Positions 8,706 to 16,927 of a stretch of 64,000 nucleotides of DNA are shown here, piece after piece. A program made the translations under genes and the position numbers. The notes under the pieces are model-generated. The model saw only the letters and a program-made list of their open reading frames with translations, made no database searches and was not told where the DNA came from. Numbering within the stretch: position 1 is the stretch's first letter; the number at the start of each line of letters is the position of its first letter. The stretch is from Nitrospira sp. Ga0074138 (GTDB taxonomy: Bacteria; Nitrospirota; Nitrospiria; Nitrospirales; Nitrospiraceae): the NCBI GenBank assembly GCA_001464735.1, contig LNDU01000061.1:123334-187333 (forward strand), read 5' to 3'.

Positions 8706-9034
8706 GGCTGCCGATTCATGACGGAAGAATATCTCGAAGAGGTCTGTCGGCAGTATCAGAGCGAGAAGGGGTTCTTTGGGGCCAGAACACCGTCGCCATC
8801 TTCCGCCGCCCCCACGCCCTCACCCCTGGCAACCACGTGTTCGCGCTCTGATTGTCGATCTTCTCAGTCTGCCTCGCTCGCCGCATTCGCGTTCCTTTCC
8901 GGCCGTCACATCCCCCTGTCCATTCCCGTCTCCCGCCCCATGAATCTCACATTGACATCTGTGACTGACGGGGCGCAAGAATCACGCTCCGCTGTATAGT
9001 GCCTCCATCAGTACGCAGCTAAAGGAGAGTCACG
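8706..9034. other. Intergenic region upstream of the NmrA-like gene
   Basis: No convincing gene. A short peptide frame (from about 8719, 'MTEEYLEEVCRQYQSEKGFFG') looks faintly protein-like but runs into Ser/Pro-rich low complexity. A TTGACA hexamer sits at 8952-8957 and the second 13-bp repeat at 8977-8989. A good AAAGGAGA ribosome-binding site precedes 9035. Confidence 0.45.
8977..8989 (+). repeat. 13-bp direct repeat, copy 2
   Basis: AAGAATCACGCTC, identical to 7954-7966. It lies about 45 bp upstream of the NmrA-like gene start and downstream of a TTGACA hexamer, so it may overlap that gene's promoter or a regulator site. Confidence 0.5.
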
Positions 9035-9892
9035 ATGGCAACCCAGACCAAACCGATATTGGTAATCGGCGCAACGGGTCAACAAGGTGGGGCCGTCGCA
9101 AGGGCGCTGCTTGCCAAGGGACAGCCGGTTCGCGTGATGACGAGGAATCCGGAGAAGGCTGCATCGCTGGCCAAGGCCGGCGCCGAGATCGTGCAGGGAG
9201 ATCTCACGAACCAGGCCATCTTGCAGATGGCGCTGCGAGGCGTGCATGGGGTGTTTGCTATGTCGACCCCGTTCGAGGCAGGCATGGAGGCAGAAGTGCG
9301 CCAGGGCATCATGCTGGCCGATGCGGCGAAGCAGGCCGGCATTGCCCATTATGTCTACACGTCCGTGGGGAGCGCTCATCGCAATACAAAGATTCCGCAC
9401 TTTGAGAGTAAATGGAAGGTGGAAGAACATATCCGGACGATCGGACTGCCGGCGACTATTCTACGGCCCGTATGGTTCATGGAAAACTTCACCACCTTCG
9501 CGAAGCCGTCCGCGGAGGGGCTGCTGATGCTCCCCATGAAGCCGGCCAGAAAGCTGGCGATGGTCGCGCTCAAGGACATCGGCGCATTTGGGGCCGCGGC
9601 GTTTCTGCGCCCAAGTGATTTTCTTGGGCAGGCTATCGACATCGCGGGGGATGAGCTCACAATGCCCGAGACCGCCGCCCTGTTGACAAAGGCGATGGGT
9701 CGGCCGATCCGCTTTCAGGAATTCCCGATGGATCAGGCCGAGACGGCGATGGGTCATGACTTCGCCACGATGTTTCGCTGGTTCAACGAGGTCGGCTACA
9801 CCATTGATATCCCAGGATTAAAACAGCAGTTCGGCATCCCACACACGACATTTGGTGAATGGATGCAGACTATCGATTGGACGAGGATGTGA
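9035..9892 (+). CDS. NmrA-family NAD(P)-binding protein
   Basis: A 285-residue atypical short-chain dehydrogenase. The N-terminal Rossmann motif 'VIGATGQQGGAVARALLAKG' is clear, followed by 'VRVMTRNPEKAASLAKAGAE' and 'VQGDLTNQ', as in NmrA/HSCARG and NAD(P)H:quinone oxidoreductase-2-like proteins. A YxxxK-type active site is not obvious; 'HYVYTSVGSAHRN' occupies the equivalent place. Such proteins act as redox sensors or reductases on nucleotide-bound substrates. It is probably monocistronic, with an AAAGGAGA site before the ATG and lon starting 142 bp later. Confidence 0.88.
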   Translation: MATQTKPILVIGATGQQGGAVARALLAKGQPVRVMTRNPEKAASLAKAGAEIVQGDLTNQAILQMALRGVHGVFAMSTPFEAGMEAEVRQGIMLADAAKQAGIAHYVYTSVGSAHRNTKIPHFESKWKVEEHIRTIGLPATILRPVWFMENFTTFAKPSAEGLLMLPMKPARKLAMVALKDIGAFGAAAFLRPSDFLGQAIDIAGDELTMPETAALLTKAMGRPIRFQEFPMDQAETAMGHDFATMFRWFNEVGYTIDIPGLKQQFGIPHTTFGEWMQTIDWTRM

Positions 9893-10034
9893 CCCGGCAT
9901 CCGATTCGCCTATTGTGTGATTGCGCTTACGCCCGTTAGTTCCTACTAATCCCCGATCTCTTCCTCTTGACTTCCAGGCACGGCAACCTATCAAGTTGTT
10001 ATACTGTGGTGAACCCTCAGCAAGGATGGTCGTC

Positions 10035-12437
10035 ATGGAAAATATTGTCTTGTCGACGTTGCCGATACTTCCCGTTAAACGAACGGTGTTATTTCCAGGC
10101 GTGATGATCCCGCTGACGGTAGGGCGGGAGCGCTCTGTCGCGGCTGTCAACGCCGCCATGAAGACGGAAGAGAAGACGATTGTCGTGGTCGCACAGCGGG
10201 ATCCTCAGACCGAAGAACCAGGTCTGTCTGATCTGTATTCTATCGGCACCAAGGCGATCATCAAGCAGATCGGGCAGTCGTCAGAAGGCGCCATCCACGC
10301 GCTGGTTCAAGGTCTGGATCGCGTTGTCCTCCTGAAAGAAGAACAGTCCACCCCCTACTCCACAGTGCGCGTCCGTTCTCTTGGACGTCCTACAGACGAT
10401 GGAGCGGAAGTCAAAGCCCTTCACCGGGCCATTCAAGAACTGGTGTCCGACTTGCCGAGACTGATCCAAGCGCCCGGCATCCAAGAAGTCGGCACGGTGC
10501 TGAGCAACGAGGAGGATTCCGTCGCACTGGCCTATCGCATCGCCTCGCTCGTGAATCTCAATGTGGTGGAAGAACAGCGCTTGCTCGAAAGCTCCTCGAC
10601 GCTGGAGCTTCTGCGCAGCCTCTACAGCGCGCTGTCCAAGGAAATCCAAATACTGCAATTGCGTGAAAAGATCACCCAGGATGCACAGACGAAAATCGGC
10701 AAGAGTCAACGCGAGTACATCTTGCGCGAACAACTGAAGGCCATCCAGCAAGAGCTGGGTGAAGATGAGAACGAAGAGAACGAGGTCGCCCGGTTGAAAA
10801 AGCAAATCGCCGAAGCCGACTTGCCTGACCATATTCGCAAAGAAGTCGAGCGTGAGGCCACCAGATTGGGCAAGGTACCGCCGACGTCACCCGACCATCA
10901 GGTGCTTCGGACCTACCTTGAGCTGGTCCTCGAACTCCCCTGGAAGAAGGCCTCCGAAGAACATCTCGATCTGTCAACGGTTCGTCAGGTATTGGAAGAA
11001 GATCATTACGGGATCAAGGAGGTGAAAGAACGGATCGTCGAACACTTAGCAGTCCTGAAGCTCAATCCAACTGCCAAAGCCCCGATTCTCTGCCTCGTTG
11101 GCCCTCCCGGCGTTGGCAAAACAAGCTTGGGCCAGTCGATCGCAAGGGCGATGGGCCGGACTTTCGAGCGATTCAGCTTAGGCGGCGTCCATGACGAAGC
11201 TGAGCTGCGCGGCCATCGCCGCACCTACGTCGGCTCGCTACCAGGCCGCATCATCCAGGCCATCCGCCGGGCGGGAGTCAACAATCCGGTCTTGATGCTC
11301 GATGAAGTCGACAAGATGGGGCGTGACTTTCGAGGCGATCCGGCTTCGGCCCTGTTAGAAATTCTGGATCCAGCACAGAATCACACCTTCCGTGATCATT
11401 ATTTGGACCTCCCGTTCGATTTGTCCAAGGTCTTCTTTGTCACCACGGCCAATACCCTCGATACCATCAGCCAACCCCTGTTGGATCGGATGGAAGTGAT
11501 TCGACTTCAAGGCTATAGCGAGCGAGAGAAAGCTGAAATCGCCCGACGCTATCTCTGGCCACGGCGACTCAAGGAAGCAGGGATTGAGGAAACCCAAGCC
11601 GTGTTGACGAACGAGGTGCTGAATCTTGTCATTGCTCGGTACACGCGGGAAGCCGGCGTGCGCCAACTCGAACAGATGCTGGGACGGTTGACGAGAAAAG
11701 TGGCCCTCACATTCGCTGATCTTCCGGAAGGCCAGGAGCGGCGGCCCGTCGATATTCAGACGGATATCCTCGGTGAGTGGCTGGGCTCCGAACGGTTTAT
11801 GCCGGAAGAGGCTCGGAAGAGTCTGCCTCCAGGCGTCGCCACCGGCCTCGCTTGGACCCCGGCCGGTGGCGATGTGCTCTATATTGAAACCACCTTGCTC
11901 CCTGGCAGCCACGAGTTGATCCTGACCGGCCAGTTGGGCGACGTCATGCAGGAGTCTGCGCGTGCCGCCAGAAGCTATCTATGGTCGCATGCGGAGAGCA
12001 TGGGGTTGGACATCTCCCGTTTCAAACGAAACGGGCTCCACATCCATGTGCCTTCCGGCGCCATTCCAAAGGACGGTCCATCGGCAGGCATCACGATGGC
12101 GACTGCCCTGGCTTCCGCCTATGAGGGGAAAGCCGTGCGAATCGACACAGCCATGACAGGGGAAATCAGCTTGAGTGGGCTTGTCTTGCCGGTGGGCGGC
12201 ATCAAAGAAAAAGTGCTGGCGGCACACCGTGCGGGGATCAAGCGCATCATTCTGCCGAAGGCCAATGAGAAAGATCTGAAGGATGTCCCTCAAGAAGTGC
12301 GCGACGAGCTGACCTTCATCCTGGCGGAACGAATTGAAGAGGTACTACCGGCCGCCTTTAATCCGGACCCGCACGACACCTCTGCCGGTAACGGCAGCGA
12401 GCCTGTGGTGGCTTCCAGCCCCGCAGGGGACGCCTAG
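10035..12437 (+). CDS. lon: Lon ATP-dependent protease
   Basis: An 800-residue cytoplasmic AAA+ protease that degrades misfolded and regulatory proteins. In order it has an N-terminal LON substrate-binding domain ('LPILPVKRTVLFPGVMIPL'), a helical linker, the AAA+ module with Walker A 'GPPGVGKTS' (about residue 356) and Walker B 'VLMLDEVDK', and a C-terminal protease domain. The catalytic Ser is near residue 683 ('KDGPSAGIT') and Lys near 724 ('GGIKEKVLAAHRAG'). The ATG at 10035 has an AAGGA site 8 bp upstream; the longer frame from 9921 does not look like Lon. A CTTGACT hexamer with a CCTATC-like element (9966-9990) weakly resembles a heat-shock promoter. Confidence 0.97.
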   Translation: MENIVLSTLPILPVKRTVLFPGVMIPLTVGRERSVAAVNAAMKTEEKTIVVVAQRDPQTEEPGLSDLYSIGTKAIIKQIGQSSEGAIHALVQGLDRVVLLKEEQSTPYSTVRVRSLGRPTDDGAEVKALHRAIQELVSDLPRLIQAPGIQEVGTVLSNEEDSVALAYRIASLVNLNVVEEQRLLESSSTLELLRSLYSALSKEIQILQLREKITQDAQTKIGKSQREYILREQLKAIQQELGEDENEENEVARLKKQIAEADLPDHIRKEVEREATRLGKVPPTSPDHQVLRTYLELVLELPWKKASEEHLDLSTVRQVLEEDHYGIKEVKERIVEHLAVLKLNPTAKAPILCLVGPPGVGKTSLGQSIARAMGRTFERFSLGGVHDEAELRGHRRTYVGSLPGRIIQAIRRAGVNNPVLMLDEVDKMGRDFRGDPASALLEILDPAQNHTFRDHYLDLPFDLSKVFFVTTANTLDTISQPLLDRMEVIRLQGYSEREKAEIARRYLWPRRLKEAGIEETQAVLTNEVLNLVIARYTREAGVRQLEQMLGRLTRKVALTFADLPEGQERRPVDIQTDILGEWLGSERFMPEEARKSLPPGVATGLAWTPAGGDVLYIETTLLPGSHELILTGQLGDVMQESARAARSYLWSHAESMGLDISRFKRNGLHIHVPSGAIPKDGPSAGITMATALASAYEGKAVRIDTAMTGEISLSGLVLPVGGIKEKVLAAHRAGIKRIILPKANEKDLKDVPQEVRDELTFILAERIEEVLPAAFNPDPHDTSAGNGSEPVVASSPAGDA

Positions 12438-13702
12438 TCTTCGCAAAAGGCACGAACGATCTGTGCCGTATTGAATAGCAGGGCGTGACGGCGCGTGTAC
12501 ACCGCGTGGCCATAGTAGTGGTCGCGTGGGTTGGTCGAGCCCGTACTGTCCTTGTAATCGACAAGGAGACAGCGCCCTTCGCTGGGAAAGCGAACAGCTC
12601 GTCTGGCACATTCTAGCCACCGCTCGAATCCATCGTACGGCTCGACCATCTCCCAGACTCGTTTGTTTGCCGCTTTCCCTGATTCCGTCGCTGGAATAGC
12701 ATCGCTGCCTGCAACCGCTAATTCCTGAATGTAGTCTCCACCCCAGGCGACTGGCATCTCCATCGTAATTTGAGGTAGCTCCATCTTTGCTAACCAGCTC
12801 TTTCCATCCGTCCGCAAGTTCCGGTGATTCACAATGTGCAACAGCTTCCCAATGCCGGAAGGGTCCCATCCATACCGAACCGGCATGCCAAAGGTCACGA
12901 TATCGAGTGCAACTCCGTTCAGGAGTGACGCCGTCGCGAGCAGAGATTCGATTTGCCTCACAGTAGCACCAACCTCTGATTGGTTTGTCTGCTCTGCATA
13001 GTCGCTCAGAATGCTGAGCAGCTTGGGTCGCCCGGTAATGGGGCTCGGGCAAAGAAAATTCGACGCCAGCGCCAGAACCAGTCCGGCTTGTCCATGCGCT
13101 TGGACAAGAATTCGGTGCCCCTTCCCTAGGTTCTGTTGTGTACAGAGCTTGTGCAATTCGCCGAGCAGAGACACGGCGGCAAGTGCCCGCCCAAGATGGT
13201 GATGTTCTGATGCCCACAGCAGCCTGACACAAGAGATGGCTTGAGCTAGATTGGTGTTGATGGCCTCACTGAATGATTGAACGTTGATGTCTGTGAAGTT
13301 ACCCGCATCACCGATCTGTTCATCCAGAAGCGTTTTCGTCGCGTCATTGTCTGGGAGCGGCGGCTTGAGTCCACCGGGCAACAACGGAATCCCGTTGCTT
13401 TCCTCTCGCATGGCAGCCAGCAGGGCATCTAGTCCCGACACGCCCCGTGAATAGCCTCGTTTAAGCCCCCCTACTTCATCCAACCGCTGCGTACCAAAGA
13501 CATCGGTGCCGTGGATCGAGCCATGGAGAAAGACGACGCACGCGACTCCGGCCTGAGACAGACTTGTTCCACACTTAGACATGGTCTCGGCCCAGGCGGG
13601 GGAATCTGGAAGAACGACATCAGCCAAGTCAGCGATAGTCAATCGCTCACCGGGACTCTTCCGTGACAGCTCGTCATGCTGAAAGTTATTCTCACTCGGC
13701 AT
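12434..13702 (-). CDS. Alpha/beta-hydrolase-like protein lacking the serine nucleophile
   Basis: A 422-residue protein with no clear named family. Several lipase-like landmarks are visible: 'CVVFLHGSIHGTDVFG' (oxyanion-strand region), 'ILVQAHGQAGLVLALA' at the nucleophile-elbow position, and 'LDIVTFGMPVRYGW', like the VTFGxP strand of lipases. The elbow reads A-H-G-Q-A-G where active enzymes have G-H-S-x-G, so the serine is replaced by Gly. It may be a non-catalytic relative. It is convergent with lon, the two genes sharing 4 bp at their stops. No signal peptide is seen. Confidence 0.65.
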   Translation of the reverse strand: MPSENNFQHDELSRKSPGERLTIADLADVVLPDSPAWAETMSKCGTSLSQAGVACVVFLHGSIHGTDVFGTQRLDEVGGLKRGYSRGVSGLDALLAAMREESNGIPLLPGGLKPPLPDNDATKTLLDEQIGDAGNFTDINVQSFSEAINTNLAQAISCVRLLWASEHHHLGRALAAVSLLGELHKLCTQQNLGKGHRILVQAHGQAGLVLALASNFLCPSPITGRPKLLSILSDYAEQTNQSEVGATVRQIESLLATASLLNGVALDIVTFGMPVRYGWDPSGIGKLLHIVNHRNLRTDGKSWLAKMELPQITMEMPVAWGGDYIQELAVAGSDAIPATESGKAANKRVWEMVEPYDGFERWLECARRAVRFPSEGRCLLVDYKDSTGSTNPRDHYYGHAVYTRRHALLFNTAQIVRAFCED

Positions 13703-13762
13703 GAAGAACTACATAGCCGATATGGATTCTAGACTGCAACCAGCCCGCAAGGGCGCTGAGAG

Positions 13763-14221
13763 TTAATGAAGGTTGGTGGGATTTTGCTCTTGATCAGTTG
13801 AAGGCTTCGTCTGGTTTTTGCTTTTCGGCATCACGGCGGTCGCTGTACAAATCTTATTTTCTTCATCGATTCGGCGGTCGACGATTTTTACATCTTGCAA
13901 ATATTCCTGCACAATTTCTTCACGAGTCAGTTCAATATCCTGCTCACTCTCACGCCCTGACCGTTCACGGACACGATCGATCATGTGTTCCTTCACCAAC
14001 ACCCGGATCTGCTTGGCCAAGTCTGCCCGCGCTGAGAGCTCCGATACCCGCTGGCAGACAACCTTACCTTTGGTGAGATCGCCCTGGCCCTTACCAATCC
14101 AGTACTGATCTGAAGAGTAGCTGCCTTCGGCTCCTGAGATCGCGATGGACACGCCTCCCAAGCCAAGCCAGAGACCCACTGCAGCAACCACGATTCCCAC
14201 GTTCTTCTTCAACTCTTCCAT
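13763..14221 (-). CDS. Exported LPP20-like protein
   Basis: A 152-residue protein with an N-terminal hydrophobic helix ('VGIVVAAVGLWLGLGGVSI'), probably an uncleaved anchor or signal peptide. A compact domain follows, with 'VCQRVSELSARADLAKQIRV' resembling the alpha-beta part of LPP20/FlgT-type lipoproteins. The tail is polar and Lys/Gln/Asn-rich. It lies 2 bp downstream of a related exported gene, so the two form an operon. Function is unknown; relatives sit in the envelope. Confidence 0.65.
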   Translation of the reverse strand: MEELKKNVGIVVAAVGLWLGLGGVSIAISGAEGSYSSDQYWIGKGQGDLTKGKVVCQRVSELSARADLAKQIRVLVKEHMIDRVRERSGRESEQDIELTREEIVQEYLQDVKIVDRRIDEENKICTATAVMPKSKNQTKPSTDQEQNPTNLH

Positions 14222-14223
14222 CC

Positions 14224-15255
14224 CTAGCGGTTTCCGCCTGGCGCCCCGAGGGACGGAGCTCCCCGAGGAGGCGGACCTGGTTGCTGCAATCCCGGTGGAG
14301 CCTGGGGCACTCGCCTCGCTCCGCCAAGCCCTTGGCCCAGTGGGCCCATTGATTGACGATCCCCAAGAGGTGATCCAGAAGGTGTCCGATGAATGATCTC
14401 ATTGAATGGTCGAGCCCCCGGTGATCCACCAGGAGGTGGCACAAGCTCATGGCTCGGCATGCGAGGCTGCATAGTTCCAGGTGCAGGCGGCTCTCTCACG
14501 CCCAGTGGTTGCCGGCTCGCGATGATCTGCTGCGCAATGGCGATGTGCGGATTGGCTGGAGAGAGACCGCTGGCACTATTCAGCAGACCGTGAGGAATGC
14601 CGACCGGCGAAACAAGGACCCAATTCGTCCAGGCCTGCGACACCATCGCGTTTGACTGCACGCGATTGATAATGTCCTTCCGCCTTTGCGCGGCCTGTTG
14701 GACTTGATCCGACGTTGCTGCATTCCCGATGGCCTGATTAACCGATCTGAGTTCTTCCTGCAGCTGTTCGTTCTCTTGTTTCAGCGCAACCAGCTGCGTA
14801 CGAGCATCTTCGTTCTCCCGAAGGGCAACGATCGCTCGTGCCACCTCATCGGTATCCATTTGTGCAAGGAGATCCACTTTCACAACCACAACATCGCCGT
14901 CCAAGGTTGTAGCTATCTGTTGATTGAGCACAAGCACCAACCCGGCGGTGTAGGTGCGGATTTCATCTCTCGTGACATCCATATCGCTCACAACTGTGAC
15001 GCTTTCAAGATAGGTCGCGACCTGTTCAAGCGCGTTTCGCTTGGCCGCCTCGCTGGCGATCCGAATGGCGTCCTCACGGGTATCGCGATCCCCCATTCGG
15101 TACTCACCCTGCGCATTGACGACCCTGATGTCAGCGAGCGCGGGGGCAGCGGTTATGAACACCACGAGCGAGAGAAACAAGACAATGAGTCGATAAGATT
15201 TATAAAACAGCAGGCAGATGTGAAGAGGCTGTTGATGGAAAACTTGACCGGACAT
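14224..15255 (-). CDS. Exported protein with LPP20-like domain, coiled coil and Pro-rich tail
   Basis: A 343-residue protein. Order of parts: a hydrophobic export signal ('RLIVLFLSLVVFITAAPALA'); a domain of about 120 residues with 'EAAKRNALEQVATYLESVTVV', like LPP20/FlgT N-terminal domains; a coiled coil ('VALKQENEQLQEELRSVNQA'); and a long Pro/Gly-rich disordered C-terminus. The ATG at 15253-15255 has a GGGGGAGG site directly upstream; 42 further codons of open frame upstream look non-coding. It is co-directional with, and 2 bp from, the smaller LPP20-like gene, suggesting a shared envelope role. Confidence 0.72.
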   Translation of the reverse strand: MSGQVFHQQPLHICLLFYKSYRLIVLFLSLVVFITAAPALADIRVVNAQGEYRMGDRDTREDAIRIASEAAKRNALEQVATYLESVTVVSDMDVTRDEIRTYTAGLVLVLNQQIATTLDGDVVVVKVDLLAQMDTDEVARAIVALRENEDARTQLVALKQENEQLQEELRSVNQAIGNAATSDQVQQAAQRRKDIINRVQSNAMVSQAWTNWVLVSPVGIPHGLLNSASGLSPANPHIAIAQQIIASRQPLGVREPPAPGTMQPRMPSHELVPPPGGSPGARPFNEIIHRTPSGSPLGDRQSMGPLGQGLGGARRVPQAPPGLQQPGPPPRGAPSLGAPGGNR

Positions 15256-15430
15256 CGCCTCCCCCTTCTCACCCTGGACACAGAAGGAAACGGTGAGCAA
15301 GTTTAGCATAGCACCCGGAAGGCGGTTCCACCAGCGATCGCCAAGTGCCTTCTCCCACCTTGCCTTCCGGAAAATTTGCATGTTAGGGTACCGTTCTTAC
15401 TTGTAGGATACATGCGGGTGATACTTAGAC

Positions 15431-16450
15431 ATGAGATATCCCTCACGATACCTTCGCTCGATCCTTGTCGGCCTCCTGACCATCTTACTTGAAACCGCAG
15501 TCCAAGCATCTGTGGAGGCAGCTGCCCCGCTTGGCAAGGAAACCGCTCCCTCCGGTTCTGGGACTGAACACGTCATCCTTTTTGTCCTGGAGGGATTCGG
15601 ACCAGAGTCGATCAAGGGCGGCGCGATGCCAGTCGTGAGCAAACTCGTCAAGGAAGGGTCGGTGACTTGGTCCGCAAGCGGGGTCAAGCCGGCCCTACGA
15701 TTACCCACCATGGCATCGCTGGTGACCGGCATGCCGGTGGAGAAACATGGGATTACCTGGAATTTCTTCGAATTCAGCCGAGGTTACCCGCGCTACCCCA
15801 GCCTATTCGATTACCTGGATTTAAGCGGAGGCCGCGACAGTGCCATCTTTTATATGGATGAGTCCCTGTATCAGCTCGCCAAACCGGAACCCTACACCGA
15901 CTATCAACTCTGCGGAGCATTGCGGCCCGAGTGCGGCACTCAGAAACTCGTTGCCTACATCCAGCAGTATCTTCAAAAGGCGACCAGCGGGCACGGCTAT
16001 GGGCACGCGATTCCCTCCTTGCCTCATTTGCTGGTGGTTCACCTTCCGGAAGCAGGGAGGGCAGGAGTGACCCACGGCTGGGACTCGAAAGAATATCGGG
16101 AGGCGTTACGAACGGTCGATGGCGCAATGAAGTCTGTCCTGAACCTCTTTCAGGAGTACTCGCTCTCGGGCCGCACCGCCGTCGTCGTCACCGCTCTCAG
16201 TGGAAAGGGGACCGACCCCGGCGCCGAAGCCCCAACGACTGATTCGCCGGTCGTTCCCTGGATCGTCTCGGGAACCGGAATCAAACATGGCCAACTTATT
16301 CGTCAGCCGGTGTCAATCATGGATACCGGAGCCACCGTGATGAAAATTCTGAAGCTGGAGACTCACACGGAATGGGAGAGTCGGGCCGTGGAAGAAATCT
16401 TCGAAACTGCCGCGGCCACCCCAACCGTACGGCCCCGGAAGAAACGCTAG
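15431..16450 (+). CDS. Alkaline-phosphatase-superfamily protein with altered metal ligands
   Basis: A 339-residue exported protein (signal peptide about 1-28). It has the layout of type I phosphodiesterase/nucleotide pyrophosphatase proteins: 'HVILFVLEGFGPESI', then 'MPVVSKLVKEG', then 'LPTMASLVTGMPVEKHGI', where the Thr is the usual nucleophile. The first metal ligand (normally Asp-Gly) is Glu-Gly. The DxxGH motif reads 'PEAGRAGVTHG' and the SDHG motif reads 'ALSGKGTD'. Most metal ligands are therefore changed and catalysis is doubtful. It is followed 6 bp later by a small exported protein and then the HEAT-repeat genes. Confidence 0.75.
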   Translation: MRYPSRYLRSILVGLLTILLETAVQASVEAAAPLGKETAPSGSGTEHVILFVLEGFGPESIKGGAMPVVSKLVKEGSVTWSASGVKPALRLPTMASLVTGMPVEKHGITWNFFEFSRGYPRYPSLFDYLDLSGGRDSAIFYMDESLYQLAKPEPYTDYQLCGALRPECGTQKLVAYIQQYLQKATSGHGYGHAIPSLPHLLVVHLPEAGRAGVTHGWDSKEYREALRTVDGAMKSVLNLFQEYSLSGRTAVVVTALSGKGTDPGAEAPTTDSPVVPWIVSGTGIKHGQLIRQPVSIMDTGATVMKILKLETHTEWESRAVEEIFETAAATPTVRPRKKR

Positions 16451-16456
16451 TCAACC

Positions 16457-16927
16457 ATGTGCTACGCTGCCCTCATGCGACGCTGGTCCCTCCTGATACT
16501 GGGTTGCGTGCTGATGAACCTGCTGGCAGTGGCCAGCCCCAAGGAAGGATTCTCAGGAGACCTACCGGCCCCGCATCTCAGGGAACATGAGATTACCATC
16601 GATGCGACGAAGCTGGTCCCCACGTCCTGGTGGCAGGTACCAGGCGTCACGCCCTCGATCTGGAATTCCGACCCCGAGTCACTCGATGCGCCCAAGACAT
16701 CCGAGCGTCGGGAACTGCGGTTGAAGCCGGGCAAATACAAGTTCATCAGCTTCACGTTCGATTTTCCCTTTACGGTGAATCTCAACGGCACCCTCGATTT
16801 TTCAAAATCCTTGGATCAATGTGTCGAAGGCCGCGGGACACAGGCGTTGGTGGTGGTGTGTAAACGCATGTACCCATATGGCGGGCAACGCGACGCCTAT
16901 TACGATCAGAAACCGAACGATGGCTAA
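16457..16927 (+). CDS. Small exported protein of unknown function
   Basis: A 156-residue protein with a signal peptide ('WSLLILGCVLMNLLAVAS', about 10-27). The mature part is beta-rich ('RELRLKPGKYKFISFTFDFP') and contains Cys residues late in the chain ('DQCVEG', 'VVVCKR') that could pair. I do not recognise a family. Its last codons overlap the start of the first HEAT-repeat gene by 8 bp, indicating coupled translation. Confidence 0.65.
   Translation: MCYAALMRRWSLLILGCVLMNLLAVASPKEGFSGDLPAPHLREHEITIDATKLVPTSWWQVPGVTPSIWNSDPESLDAPKTSERRELRLKPGKYKFISFTFDFPFTVNLNGTLDFSKSLDQCVEGRGTQALVVVCKRMYPYGGQRDAYYDQKPNDG

Noticed and set aside
8463..8999. Plus-strand frame of 178 codons
   Set aside because: It lies antisense to the ICMT-like gene for half its length and then becomes Ser/Pro-rich low complexity.
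9966..9990. Heat-shock-type promoter for lon
   Set aside because: Only the -35-like part is good; the -10 is weak, so it is mentioned in the gene entry but not listed as a feature.
9921..10034. Longer N-terminus for Lon
   Set aside because: The added residues are unlike any Lon start, and an AAGGA site fits the ATG at 10035.
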